From contig CAADWP010000184.1 of assembly GCA_900752785.1 (NCBI GenBank), positions 1-14,515 on the forward strand: a stretch of DNA of 14,515 nucleotides. Reading direction: 5' to 3'. Origin of the DNA: an uncultured Ruminococcus sp. Its GTDB lineage: Bacteria > Bacillota > Clostridia > Oscillospirales > Ruminococcaceae. This document shows, one piece after another, positions 1 through 6,715 of the stretch. The position numbers and the translations under genes were made by a program. Under the pieces are notes generated by a model. That model was not told the origin of the DNA and ran no database searches. It worked only from the letters and a program-made list of their open reading frames with translations. How positions within the stretch are numbered: position 1 is the stretch's first letter; every line of letters begins with the position of its first letter.

Positions 1-1
1 G

Positions 2-121
2 CTGCTTTCTTCCGAACCGCTTACAGACAGCAGCGCCGCCGATATGAATAAAGACGGCAAAGTAAATATCTACGATATGGTTTTTATGAGAAAAGAACTT
101 TTAAACAAAAAAATATTATAA
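2..121 (+). CDS. C-terminal end of a dockerin-containing protein (5' partial)
   Basis: The open frame enters from the left edge and stops at TAA 119-121. The visible 39 residues include DMNKDGKVNIYDMVFMRKEL, a type I dockerin repeat with the calcium-loop pattern D-x-N-x-D-G-x-V-N-x-x-D followed by the recognition helix. Being right at the C-terminus, it is most likely the second of the two dockerin repeats. Dockerins bind cohesin modules on scaffoldins or cell-wall anchors, so the protein is probably a secreted cellulosomal enzyme or accessory protein; its catalytic part lies outside the window. Dockerins of this style are typical of cellulolytic Ruminococcus, which is the main taxonomic clue here. 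No clear terminator follows the stop codon. Confidence 0.85.
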   Translation: MLSSEPLTDSSAADMNKDGKVNIYDMVFMRKELLNKKIL

Positions 122-143
122 TATTCAATATTTAAATTCATGC

Positions 144-172
144 TTGACAGTTAATTAAATATAATGTAGAAT
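144..172 (+). promoter_or_regulatory. Sigma-A type promoter for the RNA methyltransferase gene
   Basis: TTGACA at 144-149 and TAGAAT at 167-172 are separated by exactly 17 bp. The TATAAT at 160-165 is too close to the -35 (10 bp) to be its partner. Transcription should begin near 179, inside the left arm of the hairpin at 176-202. Confidence 0.75.
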
Positions 173-175
173 AAA

Positions 176-202
176 AGCAGGCGGTCTTTTTGATCGCCTG
201 CT
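176..202. other. Perfect 11-bp hairpin overlapping the predicted transcription start
   Basis: AGCAGGCG (176-183) pairs with CGCCTGCT (195-202), and three inner pairs (one G-U) leave a five-T loop. Read on the plus strand it would sit at the extreme 5' end of the methyltransferase mRNA. Read on the minus strand it is followed by TTTTATT and resembles an intrinsic terminator, but no minus-strand gene ends nearby. A smaller hairpin, GCAGC 212-216 with GCTGC 230-234, follows. Confidence 0.5.
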
Positions 203-255
203 ACCATATAAGCAGCCGATTTTTGTAAAGCTGCCTATTCTGAAAAGGTGACATC

Positions 256-1071
256 ATGTCTGAAATAATTGAAATAAACAGCCTTAACATTCCGGAGCTT
301 CAAATGTATTCCTGCACCAATGAAATTCAGCTTTTACACAAATTTGAACCCGAACCCGGAATTTTTGTAGCGGAAAGTCCAAAGGTCATTACACGCGCTC
401 TCGACGCGGAATATAAGCCGTTATCTATGCTGATAGAGCGAAAATATATTATCAATAAAGCTAAGGATATTATTGAGCGATGCGGAAATATTCCAATCTA
501 TACGGCAGATTCAGATATTCTGACATCAATTGCCGGATTTAAACTTACTCAAGGGGTTCTTTGTGCAATGAGACGTTCTCCCCTGCCGGATGCTGCCCGG
601 ATATGCTCCAATGCTTCGCGTATTGCAGTTCTTGAGGATATTATGAATCAGACCAACGTAGGCGCAATTTTCAGAAGCGCTGCCGCTCTTGGATTCGACG
701 CCGTTCTGCTGACCTCCGGATGCAGCGATCCTCTATACAGACGTTCGGTAAGGGTAAGCATGGGAACCGTTTTTCAAGTACCTTGGACTTATATTGAAAG
801 TTCCGATACTAATTATGTCTCGCTGCTGAAAGATATGGGCTTCAAAACTATAGCAATGGCTCTGGACGATAGATCCGTAGGCATTGACGATCCTCGGCTT
901 ATGTCGGAAAATCGTATTGCAGTTATCCTCGGTACAGAGGGTGACGGACTAAAGATTTCCACTATTGAAGCCTGTGATTATACCGTAAAAATCCCTATGG
1001 CAAACGGCGTGGATTCTCTGAACGTCGCCGCGGCAAGTGCAGTTGCATTCTGGCAGCTTCGCAAAAGATAA
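256..1071 (+). CDS. TrmH/SpoU-family RNA 2'-O-methyltransferase
   Basis: This 271-residue protein is an RNA methyltransferase of the SPOUT (TrmH/SpoU) class, which transfers a methyl group from S-adenosylmethionine to a ribose 2'-OH of rRNA or tRNA in the cytoplasm. Residues ~30-105 look like the SpoU substrate-binding domain (GIFVAESPKVITRAL at 35-49). The three SPOUT motifs are present: NVGAIFRSA (134-142, with the catalytic-type Arg140), LGTEGDGL (225-232), and IPMANGVDSLNVAAA (246-260), which form the trefoil-knot cofactor site. The start is ATG 256, with AAAGGTG just upstream; the length is normal for the family. It is monocistronic, with its own promoter at 144-172. The exact RNA target cannot be told from sequence; 23S rRNA Gm2251-type (RlmB) or a relative are both possible, so no gene symbol is given. 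Confidence 0.9.
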   Translation: MSEIIEINSLNIPELQMYSCTNEIQLLHKFEPEPGIFVAESPKVITRALDAEYKPLSMLIERKYIINKAKDIIERCGNIPIYTADSDILTSIAGFKLTQGVLCAMRRSPLPDAARICSNASRIAVLEDIMNQTNVGAIFRSAAALGFDAVLLTSGCSDPLYRRSVRVSMGTVFQVPWTYIESSDTNYVSLLKDMGFKTIAMALDDRSVGIDDPRLMSENRIAVILGTEGDGLKISTIEACDYTVKIPMANGVDSLNVAAASAVAFWQLRKR

Positions 1072-1131
1072 AAATATATTATTTTTTAATTTAAACCTAA
1101 AGCAAATTTTCAAACTATCTTTTCATATCTC

Positions 1132-1179
1132 GACAAATGGCGATAAGTCTTTGATTTCAAGGCTTTTCGTCATTTGTCA
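1132..1179. repeat. Imperfect inverted repeat next to the integrase remnant
   Basis: The arms 1132-1147 and 1164-1179 match at 14 of 16 positions (left arm begins GACAAATGGCG, right arm ends CGTCATTTGTC), with a 16-nt centre. It lies in the 196-base gene-free stretch between the methyltransferase and the integrase 3' end, where a mobile element's attachment or arm-binding sites usually lie. No T-run follows on either strand, so it is not an obvious terminator. I see nothing else in 1072-1267. Confidence 0.45.
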
Positions 1180-1267
1180 TATCGGAAGATACTTGGCATA
1201 TCTTTGTGCTTCTCGGCATAATTTTGAATCCAGAAGTAGTACGGCAGTAGTAAAAATACAGATTTGG

Positions 1268-1635
1268 CTATGCCGCTAACCGTTCCATTTCAGCCTTTGC
1301 GAAATCGTAAGTCGCATGAACGTAATAGTTCAAGGTCATCGTAATGTTGGCGTGTCCCATGATATACTGCAACGCCTTGGAGTTGTCAGGATTGTCATCT
1401 GTTGATTTTGAAGCAGTAGTATTCTCATTATTATCGTCTTCAATATTTTTTTCAGCGGAAGCTGCAGAGCTGTTTTCATTATCGGATGGCTCAGGCTTGG
1501 AAGACTCGCCGACCGAAATCTCTGATTCGGATATCATGCTTTCTGTTTTGGATGAAGATGCATTTTTTACGCATGAGCATAATCCGCACAAAATTATAAA
1601 GGTCAGCAGAAACGCTGTTGTTTTTTATATTTCAT
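1268..1635 (-). pseudogene. Lipoprotein 5' part fused to a tyrosine integrase C-terminal remnant, frameshifted
   Basis: Two unrelated pieces share one frame. The 5' part, from ATG 1635, encodes MKYKK, then after one missing base in an A6 run (complement of 1621-1626) TTAFLLTFIILCGLCSC, a lipoprotein signal with lipobox LCSC, and a Ser/Glu/Asn/Asp-rich linker. The last ~35 codons read ALQYIMGHANITMTLNYYVH and onward, the end of a tyrosine recombinase with the conserved MGH histidine and the catalytic-type Tyr near NYYVH. The Arg and HxxR residues of the active site are absent, so it cannot be a working recombinase. The gene starts 11 bp after the DUF4956 stop, so it was the third gene of that operon. 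In relatives that place is often held by a CotH-type lipoprotein (family knowledge; not provable here). An internal TTG at 1591 would give a frame of 107 residues without the full signal peptide. The fusion looks like a deletion scar. Confidence 0.7.
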
Positions 1636-1646
1636 GTTTTTCTCTG

Positions 1647-2390
1647 TTAATTTTCATAAACCTTGTCGTCATACTTAAAGAAAACAAGATTTATAGTCAT
1701 ATTTCCGTTGAGGGCGCGAAGCTCGTCTATAAACTTTTTTTGATCTGTATTTTCTTCAACGTCAACGCTGTAGATCAGTTCAAAAAGCGTGCCGAAGTTT
1801 GTTGTTTTAACACGTCTGAGCTTATGAAAAACGGTATACTTGTTGAGTACTGGTTCAAAAACTCCCTGATAATCAAGATTTTCAGGAATAGCAATCTTTA
1901 ATGTCATATGATTTCTTTTACAGCCGCCGAAATTGAATTCAGAAAAGATGAACATAACGATACCGAGAATGGCGAAAAAAACTACAGCGAAGCCGATATA
2001 TCCGATACCGCAGGCCACTCCGACAGCCATTGCAAAGAAGATGTACGCTATATCCTTTGGGTCGCCCGGAACGCTTCTGAATCGTACAAGAGTAAATGCT
2101 CCGGCAAGGCTCAATGCTCCGGCAGTGGTATTGATAAGCAGGAGAATAAGTGAAACGATAGTTGGGAGCATGGTCATGGTAAGAACATAGCTCTGAGAAT
2201 AGCCTTCCTTGCGGTGAGTCAGGATATAGATAAGGCTGATGAGGAAACCTATAATAAGCGCGGCTCCCTCACATAGGAAAAATTCCGACGGCTTGATCTC
2301 GGCAAGAATAGCTGATGTCGTGTCCATTATACCGGAACTGCCGTTCTGATATTTTGAGAGTACATTTCCGAAAAATCCATTTTCAAACAT
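1647..2390 (-). CDS. DUF4956-family membrane protein
   Basis: This 247-residue protein has about four to five membrane segments (roughly 38-58, 67-88, 90-103, 114-133 and 134-151) and a cytoplasmic C-terminal domain of ~95 residues. The block GALSLAGAFTLVRFRSVPGD (91-110), followed by PKDIAYIFFAMAVG, is the hallmark of DUF4956. The start is taken as ATG 2390 (MFENGFF), preceded by AGAGGAG; the frame extends further upstream to 2504, but that would overlap the VTC gene and has no ribosome site. It lies 28 bp after the VTC gene in one operon. The pairing of VTC domain and DUF4956, often with a CotH protein, is widespread in Firmicutes, but the biochemical role is not established. A membrane partner of the VTC-domain enzyme is a reasonable inference. 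Confidence 0.85.
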   Translation of the reverse strand: MFENGFFGNVLSKYQNGSSGIMDTTSAILAEIKPSEFFLCEGAALIIGFLISLIYILTHRKEGYSQSYVLTMTMLPTIVSLILLLINTTAGALSLAGAFTLVRFRSVPGDPKDIAYIFFAMAVGVACGIGYIGFAVVFFAILGIVMFIFSEFNFGGCKRNHMTLKIAIPENLDYQGVFEPVLNKYTVFHKLRRVKTTNFGTLFELIYSVDVEENTDQKKFIDELRALNGNMTINLVFFKYDDKVYEN

Positions 2391-2418
2391 AGTTAATTCG
2401 CTCCTCTTAAAAATTTTT

Positions 2419-3219
2419 TTATAAAACTGATCTGACGGGCGCCATGATAATATTTTCTTTAAGTATTGCTGAGCCGGATATGCAGATCTGTTTTTGTGCT
2501 TCAATTTGATTTTTTATAAAGTTCTCATAAGCTTTGCCGTATTTTGAAAAGCTTGTTTTATAGATGTTAAGCTCGGAAAGCTTGTTTACAAGCCATTCGG
2601 GAACAGCGTCCGAGACCTTAACCTCCATAAGACGCTGGTCGGCTTCAATTATAAAATTTCCGTAGCTTTCATAGTCAAGACCAAGGTCAAAACGGCGTTC
2701 GGTAAGCTTTCTGTCAAAGGTCAGTCGGAAATCGCTGTTTTCCTTTCCGAAGAATGCTTCGCGTCGGTAGCTTATATATTGTTTTGGAGTAACATTATAG
2801 TGATCGAGGAAAACATCAAGCTCACGAAAAACCTGATTTGTTATGTATTTATCTGATCTGGGCTTTCTTCGTGTTGCAAAATATTCCGCCGATTCGCCTA
2901 GCGTCATTGAAACGCGGCGCTTTGTAACGATTCCGCCGATTTTCTTTTTGATTTCAAGGAACACTATATCATCTGCTGAGGCTGGAGAATAATAGCTGCG
3001 AAGTCTTATCTTTTCCTTGTAATATGGTTTGCTGAGTGATTCTCTTATAAGAAAATCATCGTCAGTATCATAGTAGATGTTGTATATGCCGTATTCCTTA
3101 CCGCCGACGCAGTATTTATCGGGGATCATATATTCGTTTATAACGTCCAGAAGCTCATGATACTGGCGCATATTGAGCAGAAATTTTATTTCTCTGCGTG
3201 CAAAGGTATTAATGGCCAT
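2419..3219 (-). CDS. VTC-domain protein (polyphosphate polymerase-like, triphosphate tunnel fold)
   Basis: This 266-residue protein matches the VTC domain, the triphosphate-tunnel fold that makes polyphosphate from nucleotide in eukaryotic vacuoles. Tunnel-type charged positions are visible in order: RREIKF (8-13), YYDT (49-52), KIRLRSY (70-76), FLEIKKK (87-93), KRR (100-102), SYRREAF (150-156), RLTFDR (165-170), LMEVKV (197-202) and SKYGKAY (225-231). ATG 3219 has GGAGGA six bases upstream. It is the first gene of the minus-strand operon with DUF4956 and the truncated lipoprotein. Bacterial members with DUF4956 partners are annotated as polyphosphate polymerase-like, but their product and substrate are not firmly known. 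The last ~25 residues (after ~242) look like a poorly conserved tail. No convincing -35/-10 pair was found for it. Confidence 0.87.
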   Translation of the reverse strand: MAINTFARREIKFLLNMRQYHELLDVINEYMIPDKYCVGGKEYGIYNIYYDTDDDFLIRESLSKPYYKEKIRLRSYYSPASADDIVFLEIKKKIGGIVTKRRVSMTLGESAEYFATRRKPRSDKYITNQVFRELDVFLDHYNVTPKQYISYRREAFFGKENSDFRLTFDRKLTERRFDLGLDYESYGNFIIEADQRLMEVKVSDAVPEWLVNKLSELNIYKTSFSKYGKAYENFIKNQIEAQKQICISGSAILKENIIMAPVRSVL

Positions 3220-3481
3220 ATTTCCTCCGGCGTAATATGCCGAAGCTCACTCTCCTTTCAGAAATTGTGATGATATGCAGAATAAAAATTCAGAACTTGT
3301 TATAATATACATAACTGATGCAGATAATCCAGAAGATTTGCCGTGGTCTGTGTATGATCTGTAATATCTGTAGGTATATATGCTGTATAATAGTATATAT
3401 ATAAAAGCTTAAATTTATCTTAAAAAATGTCAAGAGATTTTTATGCAGAATGCTATACTTGTTTAAAGTTATTTTCATGGA
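3220..3481. other. AT-rich divergent intergenic region
   Basis: This stretch separates the minus-strand VTC operon from the plus-strand lipoprotein-radA operon. It should hold the minus promoter: a TTGACA on the minus strand (complement of 3428-3433) is visible, but no good -10 lies 16-18 bp from it, so the promoter is not called. A 9-bp ATGCAGAAT occurs at 3275-3283 and again at 3443-3451. No gene is supported here. Confidence 0.5.
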
Positions 3482-3510
3482 TTGACATTGCCTGATAAAA
3501 GTGATACAAT
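3482..3510 (+). promoter_or_regulatory. Sigma-A type promoter for the lipoprotein-radA operon
   Basis: TTGACA at 3482-3487 and TACAAT at 3505-3510 are exactly 17 bp apart. The predicted start is near 3517, leaving a short leader with AGGAGG at 3529-3534. Confidence 0.85.
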
Positions 3511-3541
3511 TTAAGCATACAGGTTTTTAGGAGGCAGAATT

Positions 3542-4612
3542 TTGCGGCACATAAAATTATTATTAATGTTTCTTACATTTACGGCAGCGGTTTGTACATA
3601 TGGATGCAGCAGTTCAAAAAGCGGCGTATCATCCGTCGAACCTCCCCCAGAAGCAATTAAAATAAATCCACACAGCATCGTTTTCGATTGGCAGCCTGTT
3701 TATGAACGGAAGCTTAATGAGTACGCTTTGTCTGACAGCTTCAAAAACGGCATAGGAGGGACTATGTTCGACCTGCGTGATCTCAATGGCGACGCTGTTC
3801 CGGAACTTATTATATCTCCGAATAACGATCCATCGGCTCTATGTGAAATATATACTTTTTCAGACGGAGCTTTGAAAAGACTTGATACGAGAGAAAACGG
3901 CGGCGGAGGAGAAATAGGTTTTATTCCCGAAAAAAATATTTATAAATTCCGATACAGCGGAGAAGGTCTTGAAACGGGCAGCTATTGCAGTTTAGCAAAC
4001 GGGACGTTTAAGGAAGAGCTAAGCTTTTATAATAATAAAAACGCGCTGACTTCCGGTACAACGCTGATCTTTGAGATCAACGGAGAAAGAGTTTCGATCG
4101 GCGAATATGACGGCGCACTTAAAGCTTATGATGCTCCGGAGCTTAAAATCGGCAGAAAATATAGTCTTGCTCCGTCTTATATAGATTATGCGCTTTATTA
4201 TTCGGAAAGCTGGGGGGCTGTGCTTTCGGATAATGAGAGAAAGCTCTATGGCGATATACTTATTACTCATGCAGATAAATCCGACTCGAGCGCTGCTTTT
4301 GAATTGTGCGATCTTAACGGCGACGATTTTCCCGAGCTTATTTTTTCCGAGGGAGATTTTGACTATGCCGCATGTCGGATATATACGATCAAGGACGGAA
4401 AGGTCGTCGAACTAAACGACGGGATAGGCGATAACGGCAAGATTAATTATGATATTAACAGCGATGTGATATATACATACAAATCAGGCGAATACAGCTT
4501 CAAGAGCTTTAAGGACGAAACGTTGAACAGCTTTTCACCGTCGGAAATCTATATGGAGCTGGGGAGAAAATATCTTCTGAATTATGAATTTATAATATCT
4601 GCATTGCACTGA
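3542..4612 (+). CDS. Two-repeat surface lipoprotein with DLNGD (VCBS/FG-GAP-like) motifs
   Basis: This is a 356-residue predicted lipoprotein of unknown function. The start is TTG 3542, chosen because AGGAGG (3529-3534) lies seven bases upstream and the frame then begins with a signal peptide, MRHIKLLLMFLTFTAAVCTY, with lipobox TYGC and modified Cys22. The mature part is two related halves. FDLRDLNGDAVPELI (76-90) and IYTFSDGALKRLD match FELCDLNGDDFPELI (253-267) and IYTIKDGKVVELN; each half ends with an xGRKY-(S/L)L segment (204-209 and 341-346). DLNGD loops resemble calcium-binding loops of VCBS/FG-GAP-type repeats; this is a likeness, not a proven domain assignment. It is 13 bp upstream of radA and shares its promoter, an unusual partner for radA. 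Confidence 0.8.
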   Translation: MRHIKLLLMFLTFTAAVCTYGCSSSKSGVSSVEPPPEAIKINPHSIVFDWQPVYERKLNEYALSDSFKNGIGGTMFDLRDLNGDAVPELIISPNNDPSALCEIYTFSDGALKRLDTRENGGGGEIGFIPEKNIYKFRYSGEGLETGSYCSLANGTFKEELSFYNNKNALTSGTTLIFEINGERVSIGEYDGALKAYDAPELKIGRKYSLAPSYIDYALYYSESWGAVLSDNERKLYGDILITHADKSDSSAAFELCDLNGDDFPELIFSEGDFDYAACRIYTIKDGKVVELNDGIGDNGKINYDINSDVIYTYKSGEYSFKSFKDETLNSFSPSEIYMELGRKYLLNYEFIISALH

Positions 4613-4625
4613 AAGAGGTGAAAAA

Positions 4626-5993
4626 ATGGCACGATCCAGATATATTTATACTTGTAATCAATGCGGTTATGAAAGCTCTAAATGGAACGGAAAATGCCCA
4701 TCCTGCGGAGCATGGAACAGCTTTGAGGAGGAGATCGCCGAAAATTCTTCATCTTCGGGGAGAGCTGCGGTGCAGTCTATTGACCTTTCCGACAATATAC
4801 TTGAGCTTGAAAGCATCGGTATTGACAGCGATGTGCGTTATGATACGGGTATCGGCGAGCTGAACCGCGTTCTTGGCGGAGGACTTGTCAAGGGTTCTCT
4901 TGTTCTGTTGGGAGGAGAGCCGGGAATCGGAAAAAGTACGATATTGCTTCAGATATGTCAGTTTCTCGGTGAGGAGCACTCGGTGCTTTATGTTTCTGGC
5001 GAGGAATCAGCGCGGCAGATAAAGCTTCGCGCCCAACGGCTTGGAGTTGATACGGAAAATTTGTATATCCTTACCGCAACCGATGCCGAAGCTATTGCCG
5101 AGACTGTCTCGTCATGTACGCCGGATATCGTGATAATAGATTCAATACAGACAGTCAGCATCAGCAGAATAGCTTCAAGCCCCGGAAGTATCACGCAGGT
5201 AAGAGAATGTACTAATTTATTCATGCATACGGCTAAAGACAGGGAAATTCCTATAATTCTTGTGGGGCACGTCAACAAGGACGGCGCCATTGCAGGACCT
5301 AAGGTCATGGAGCATATTGTTGACGCCGTTTTGTATTTTGAGGGCGAGCGTCATCAAAGCTATCGTTTGCTCAGGTCGGTGAAGAACCGTTTCGGTTCGA
5401 CTAACGAGATAGGCGTTTTTGAAATGCTTGAAAAGGGACTTAAAGAAGTGCAGAATCCTTCTCAGATGCTTCTTTCGGGACGTCCTCACAATGTTTCGGG
5501 TACTTGCGTCGCCTGTGTTATGGAGGGGAGCCGTCCGATTCTTGCGGAGGTACAGGCTCTTGCAGCCAAAACGAGCTATTCTGCTCCAAGACGTATGGCG
5601 ACAGGTTTTGATTTTAACAGGCTGAATATTATCATAGCCGTTCTTGAAAAGCGGCTTGGTATTTTCATGGGCTCTCTGGATGTTTATTTAAATATTGTCG
5701 GAGGCTTTCGGCTTGATGAGCCTGCAGGCGACCTGCCTGTAGCAATGGCGTTGTATTCGGGAATTATGGATAAACAGATCGACGAGGATCTGATCGCTTT
5801 CGGCGAGATAGGATTGGGCGGCGAGATACGTTCGGTATCTCATATTTCTAATCGTATACGGGAAGCCGAGCGCATGGGATTCAGCGTATGCATTGTTCCC
5901 AAGCAGTCGATGAATGGAATTGATCCGAAAGAGCATACGATAAAAATTATACCGGCAGCAACTTTAAAGCAAGCATTCAGCGTGATAAAATAA
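4626..5993 (+). CDS. radA: DNA repair protein RadA (Sms)
   Basis: RadA is a DnaB-like ATPase that promotes branch migration of recombination intermediates in DNA repair and natural transformation. At 455 residues the protein is full length. In order it shows a C4 zinc finger (Cys10, Cys13, Cys24, Cys27), a RecA-like ATPase core with Walker A GGEPGIGKST (96-105) and Walker B DIVIIDS (167-173), the RadA-specific KNRFG (253-257), and a Lon-protease-like C-terminal domain from about residue 337 (GFDFNRLNIIIAVLEKRLG onward). AGAGGTG precedes the ATG. It is co-transcribed behind a surface lipoprotein rather than in the common ctsR-mcsAB-clpC-radA cluster, and a strong terminator follows at 6036-6063. 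Confidence 0.97.
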   Translation: MARSRYIYTCNQCGYESSKWNGKCPSCGAWNSFEEEIAENSSSSGRAAVQSIDLSDNILELESIGIDSDVRYDTGIGELNRVLGGGLVKGSLVLLGGEPGIGKSTILLQICQFLGEEHSVLYVSGEESARQIKLRAQRLGVDTENLYILTATDAEAIAETVSSCTPDIVIIDSIQTVSISRIASSPGSITQVRECTNLFMHTAKDREIPIILVGHVNKDGAIAGPKVMEHIVDAVLYFEGERHQSYRLLRSVKNRFGSTNEIGVFEMLEKGLKEVQNPSQMLLSGRPHNVSGTCVACVMEGSRPILAEVQALAAKTSYSAPRRMATGFDFNRLNIIIAVLEKRLGIFMGSLDVYLNIVGGFRLDEPAGDLPVAMALYSGIMDKQIDEDLIAFGEIGLGGEIRSVSHISNRIREAERMGFSVCIVPKQSMNGIDPKEHTIKIIPAATLKQAFSVIK

Positions 5994-6035
5994 TAAGAGC
6001 CTGCGAGTTATCAGATGAATAATAAAAGTATATTG

Positions 6036-6063
6036 CGGAGAGTGGAGCACTCTCCGTTTTTGT
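6036..6063 (+). terminator. Intrinsic terminator after radA
   Basis: CGGAGAGTG (6036-6044) pairs perfectly with CACTCTCCG (6048-6056) across a GAG loop, followed by TTTTTGT. It closes the lipoprotein-radA operon. Confidence 0.92.
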
Positions 6064-6119
6064 ATAAATTGCATATTTTTCATCAACTTTTTGTGATAAA
6101 ATTTTGAGGTGAGTGTATA

Positions 6120-6149
6120 TTATGCCACAAACGTGCATTTTATGCCACA
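6120..6149. repeat. Direct repeat TTATGCCACA, 20 bp apart, upstream of the cassette promoter
   Basis: Identical 10-mers lie at 6120-6129 and 6140-6149, the second ending four bases before the -35 at 6154. A spacing of two helical turns just upstream of a promoter is what an activator or dimeric regulator site often looks like. No binding protein can be named. Confidence 0.5.
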
Positions 6150-6153
6150 GCTA

Positions 6154-6182
6154 TTGACAATAGATATTTAAATAGCTATAAT
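6154..6182 (+). promoter_or_regulatory. Perfect consensus promoter for the secreted-protein/ABC cassette
   Basis: TTGACA (6154-6159) and TATAAT (6177-6182) with a 17-bp spacer match the sigma-A consensus at every hexamer position. Strong transcription of the small secreted protein gene is expected from about 6189. Confidence 0.9.
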
Positions 6183-6247
6183 CAAACCATAGGCAATTAT
6201 TTTTATTGCTTTTGGAAAATAAATTTATGAAAAAGGAGAAGTTAATT

Positions 6248-6640
6248 ATGCAAAAAATTTTTAAAAGAACTGCTGCGGCTATAATGGCGGCAGCCTCACT
6301 CGCCGTTACTATGATCGGCACAAGCGCAAGCGCAGTTACATATCCTACTACCGGTTCAATGGTATTAAGAAATATATACGGTGCATACGGAAATGCTACG
6401 TATGGCAAATTAATCATTTCTTCAAAACCATTAAGTTATACCACCTCTTACGATTTTGCACACAGAACAAACGCCGTTCTTACTGTATCGACTGTAAATG
6501 CATTAACAAACAAATCGGTAACATTGAACAAGGATAAGCGTTCTACTGTACTATGTGCTGAGGCAAGATATTCTTATATAATTTTTGAGGCGAGGTTAAC
6601 AAATTCCGATGGTGAAAGCGGAATCTGGTCCGTTTCATAA
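6248..6640 (+). CDS. Small Sec-secreted protein of unknown family (bacteriocin-like context)
   Basis: I do not recognise the family. The 130-residue product has a textbook signal peptide (MQKIFKRTAAAIMAAASLAV then TMIGTSASA), with likely cleavage after Ala29, leaving a mature protein of about 101 residues. That part is rich in Ser, Thr, Tyr and Asn, suggestive of a beta-rich extracellular protein, and has one cysteine (Cys103), so no internal disulfide. The start ATG 6248 is chosen because AAGGAG (6233-6238) fits it; upstream in-frame ATGs at 6206 and 6227 lie before or on that site. It has a perfect consensus promoter upstream and its own terminator (6656-6699) before the lipoprotein and ABC genes, a layout expected when the first product is needed in excess. 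A lactococcin-972-like bacteriocin or other secreted effector is conceivable, but sequence likeness is too weak to call. Confidence 0.75.
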   Translation: MQKIFKRTAAAIMAAASLAVTMIGTSASAVTYPTTGSMVLRNIYGAYGNATYGKLIISSKPLSYTTSYDFAHRTNAVLTVSTVNALTNKSVTLNKDKRSTVLCAEARYSYIIFEARLTNSDGESGIWSVS

Positions 6641-6655
6641 GCCAAAAACATTAGT

Positions 6656-6699
6656 CAGCATTGTGCCGATTTGATTTTTGGCACAATGCTGTTTTTTTT
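6656..6699 (+). terminator. Strong intrinsic terminator inside the cassette
   Basis: CAGCATTGTGCC (6656-6667) and GGCACAATGCTG (6680-6691) form a perfect 12-bp stem with a 12-nt loop, followed by eight T. It lies between the secreted-protein gene and the lipoprotein gene, whose ribosome site begins only five bases later. As no separate promoter is visible for the downstream genes, it probably works as a partial terminator that sets a high ratio of secreted protein to transporter. Confidence 0.9.
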
Positions 6700-6715
6700 A
6701 ACGAAAGGAAACATC

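Noticed and set aside
160..165. TATAAT as the -10 of the first promoter
   Set aside because: Only 10 bp from the TTGACA; TAGAAT at 167-172 gives the standard 17-bp spacing.
1037..1279. Plus-strand open frame overlapping the methyltransferase end
   Set aside because: No ribosome site, it overlaps the real gene, and its composition is AT-driven; it also crosses the inverted repeat.
2391..2504. Longer N-terminus for the DUF4956 protein
   Set aside because: It would overlap the VTC gene by 86 bases, has no ribosome site, and adds a segment not typical of the family; ATG 2390 has AGAGGAG.
3290..3478. Minus-strand 62-codon frame in the divergent intergenic region
   Set aside because: Very AT-rich, dominated by Ile, Tyr and Leu, with no ribosome site; better explained as promoter DNA.
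6248..6640. Identity as a lactococcin-972-family bacteriocin
   Set aside because: Similar size class, Sec signal and transporter context, but only scattered residue matches by eye and no tryptophan-rich start; not enough for a family call.
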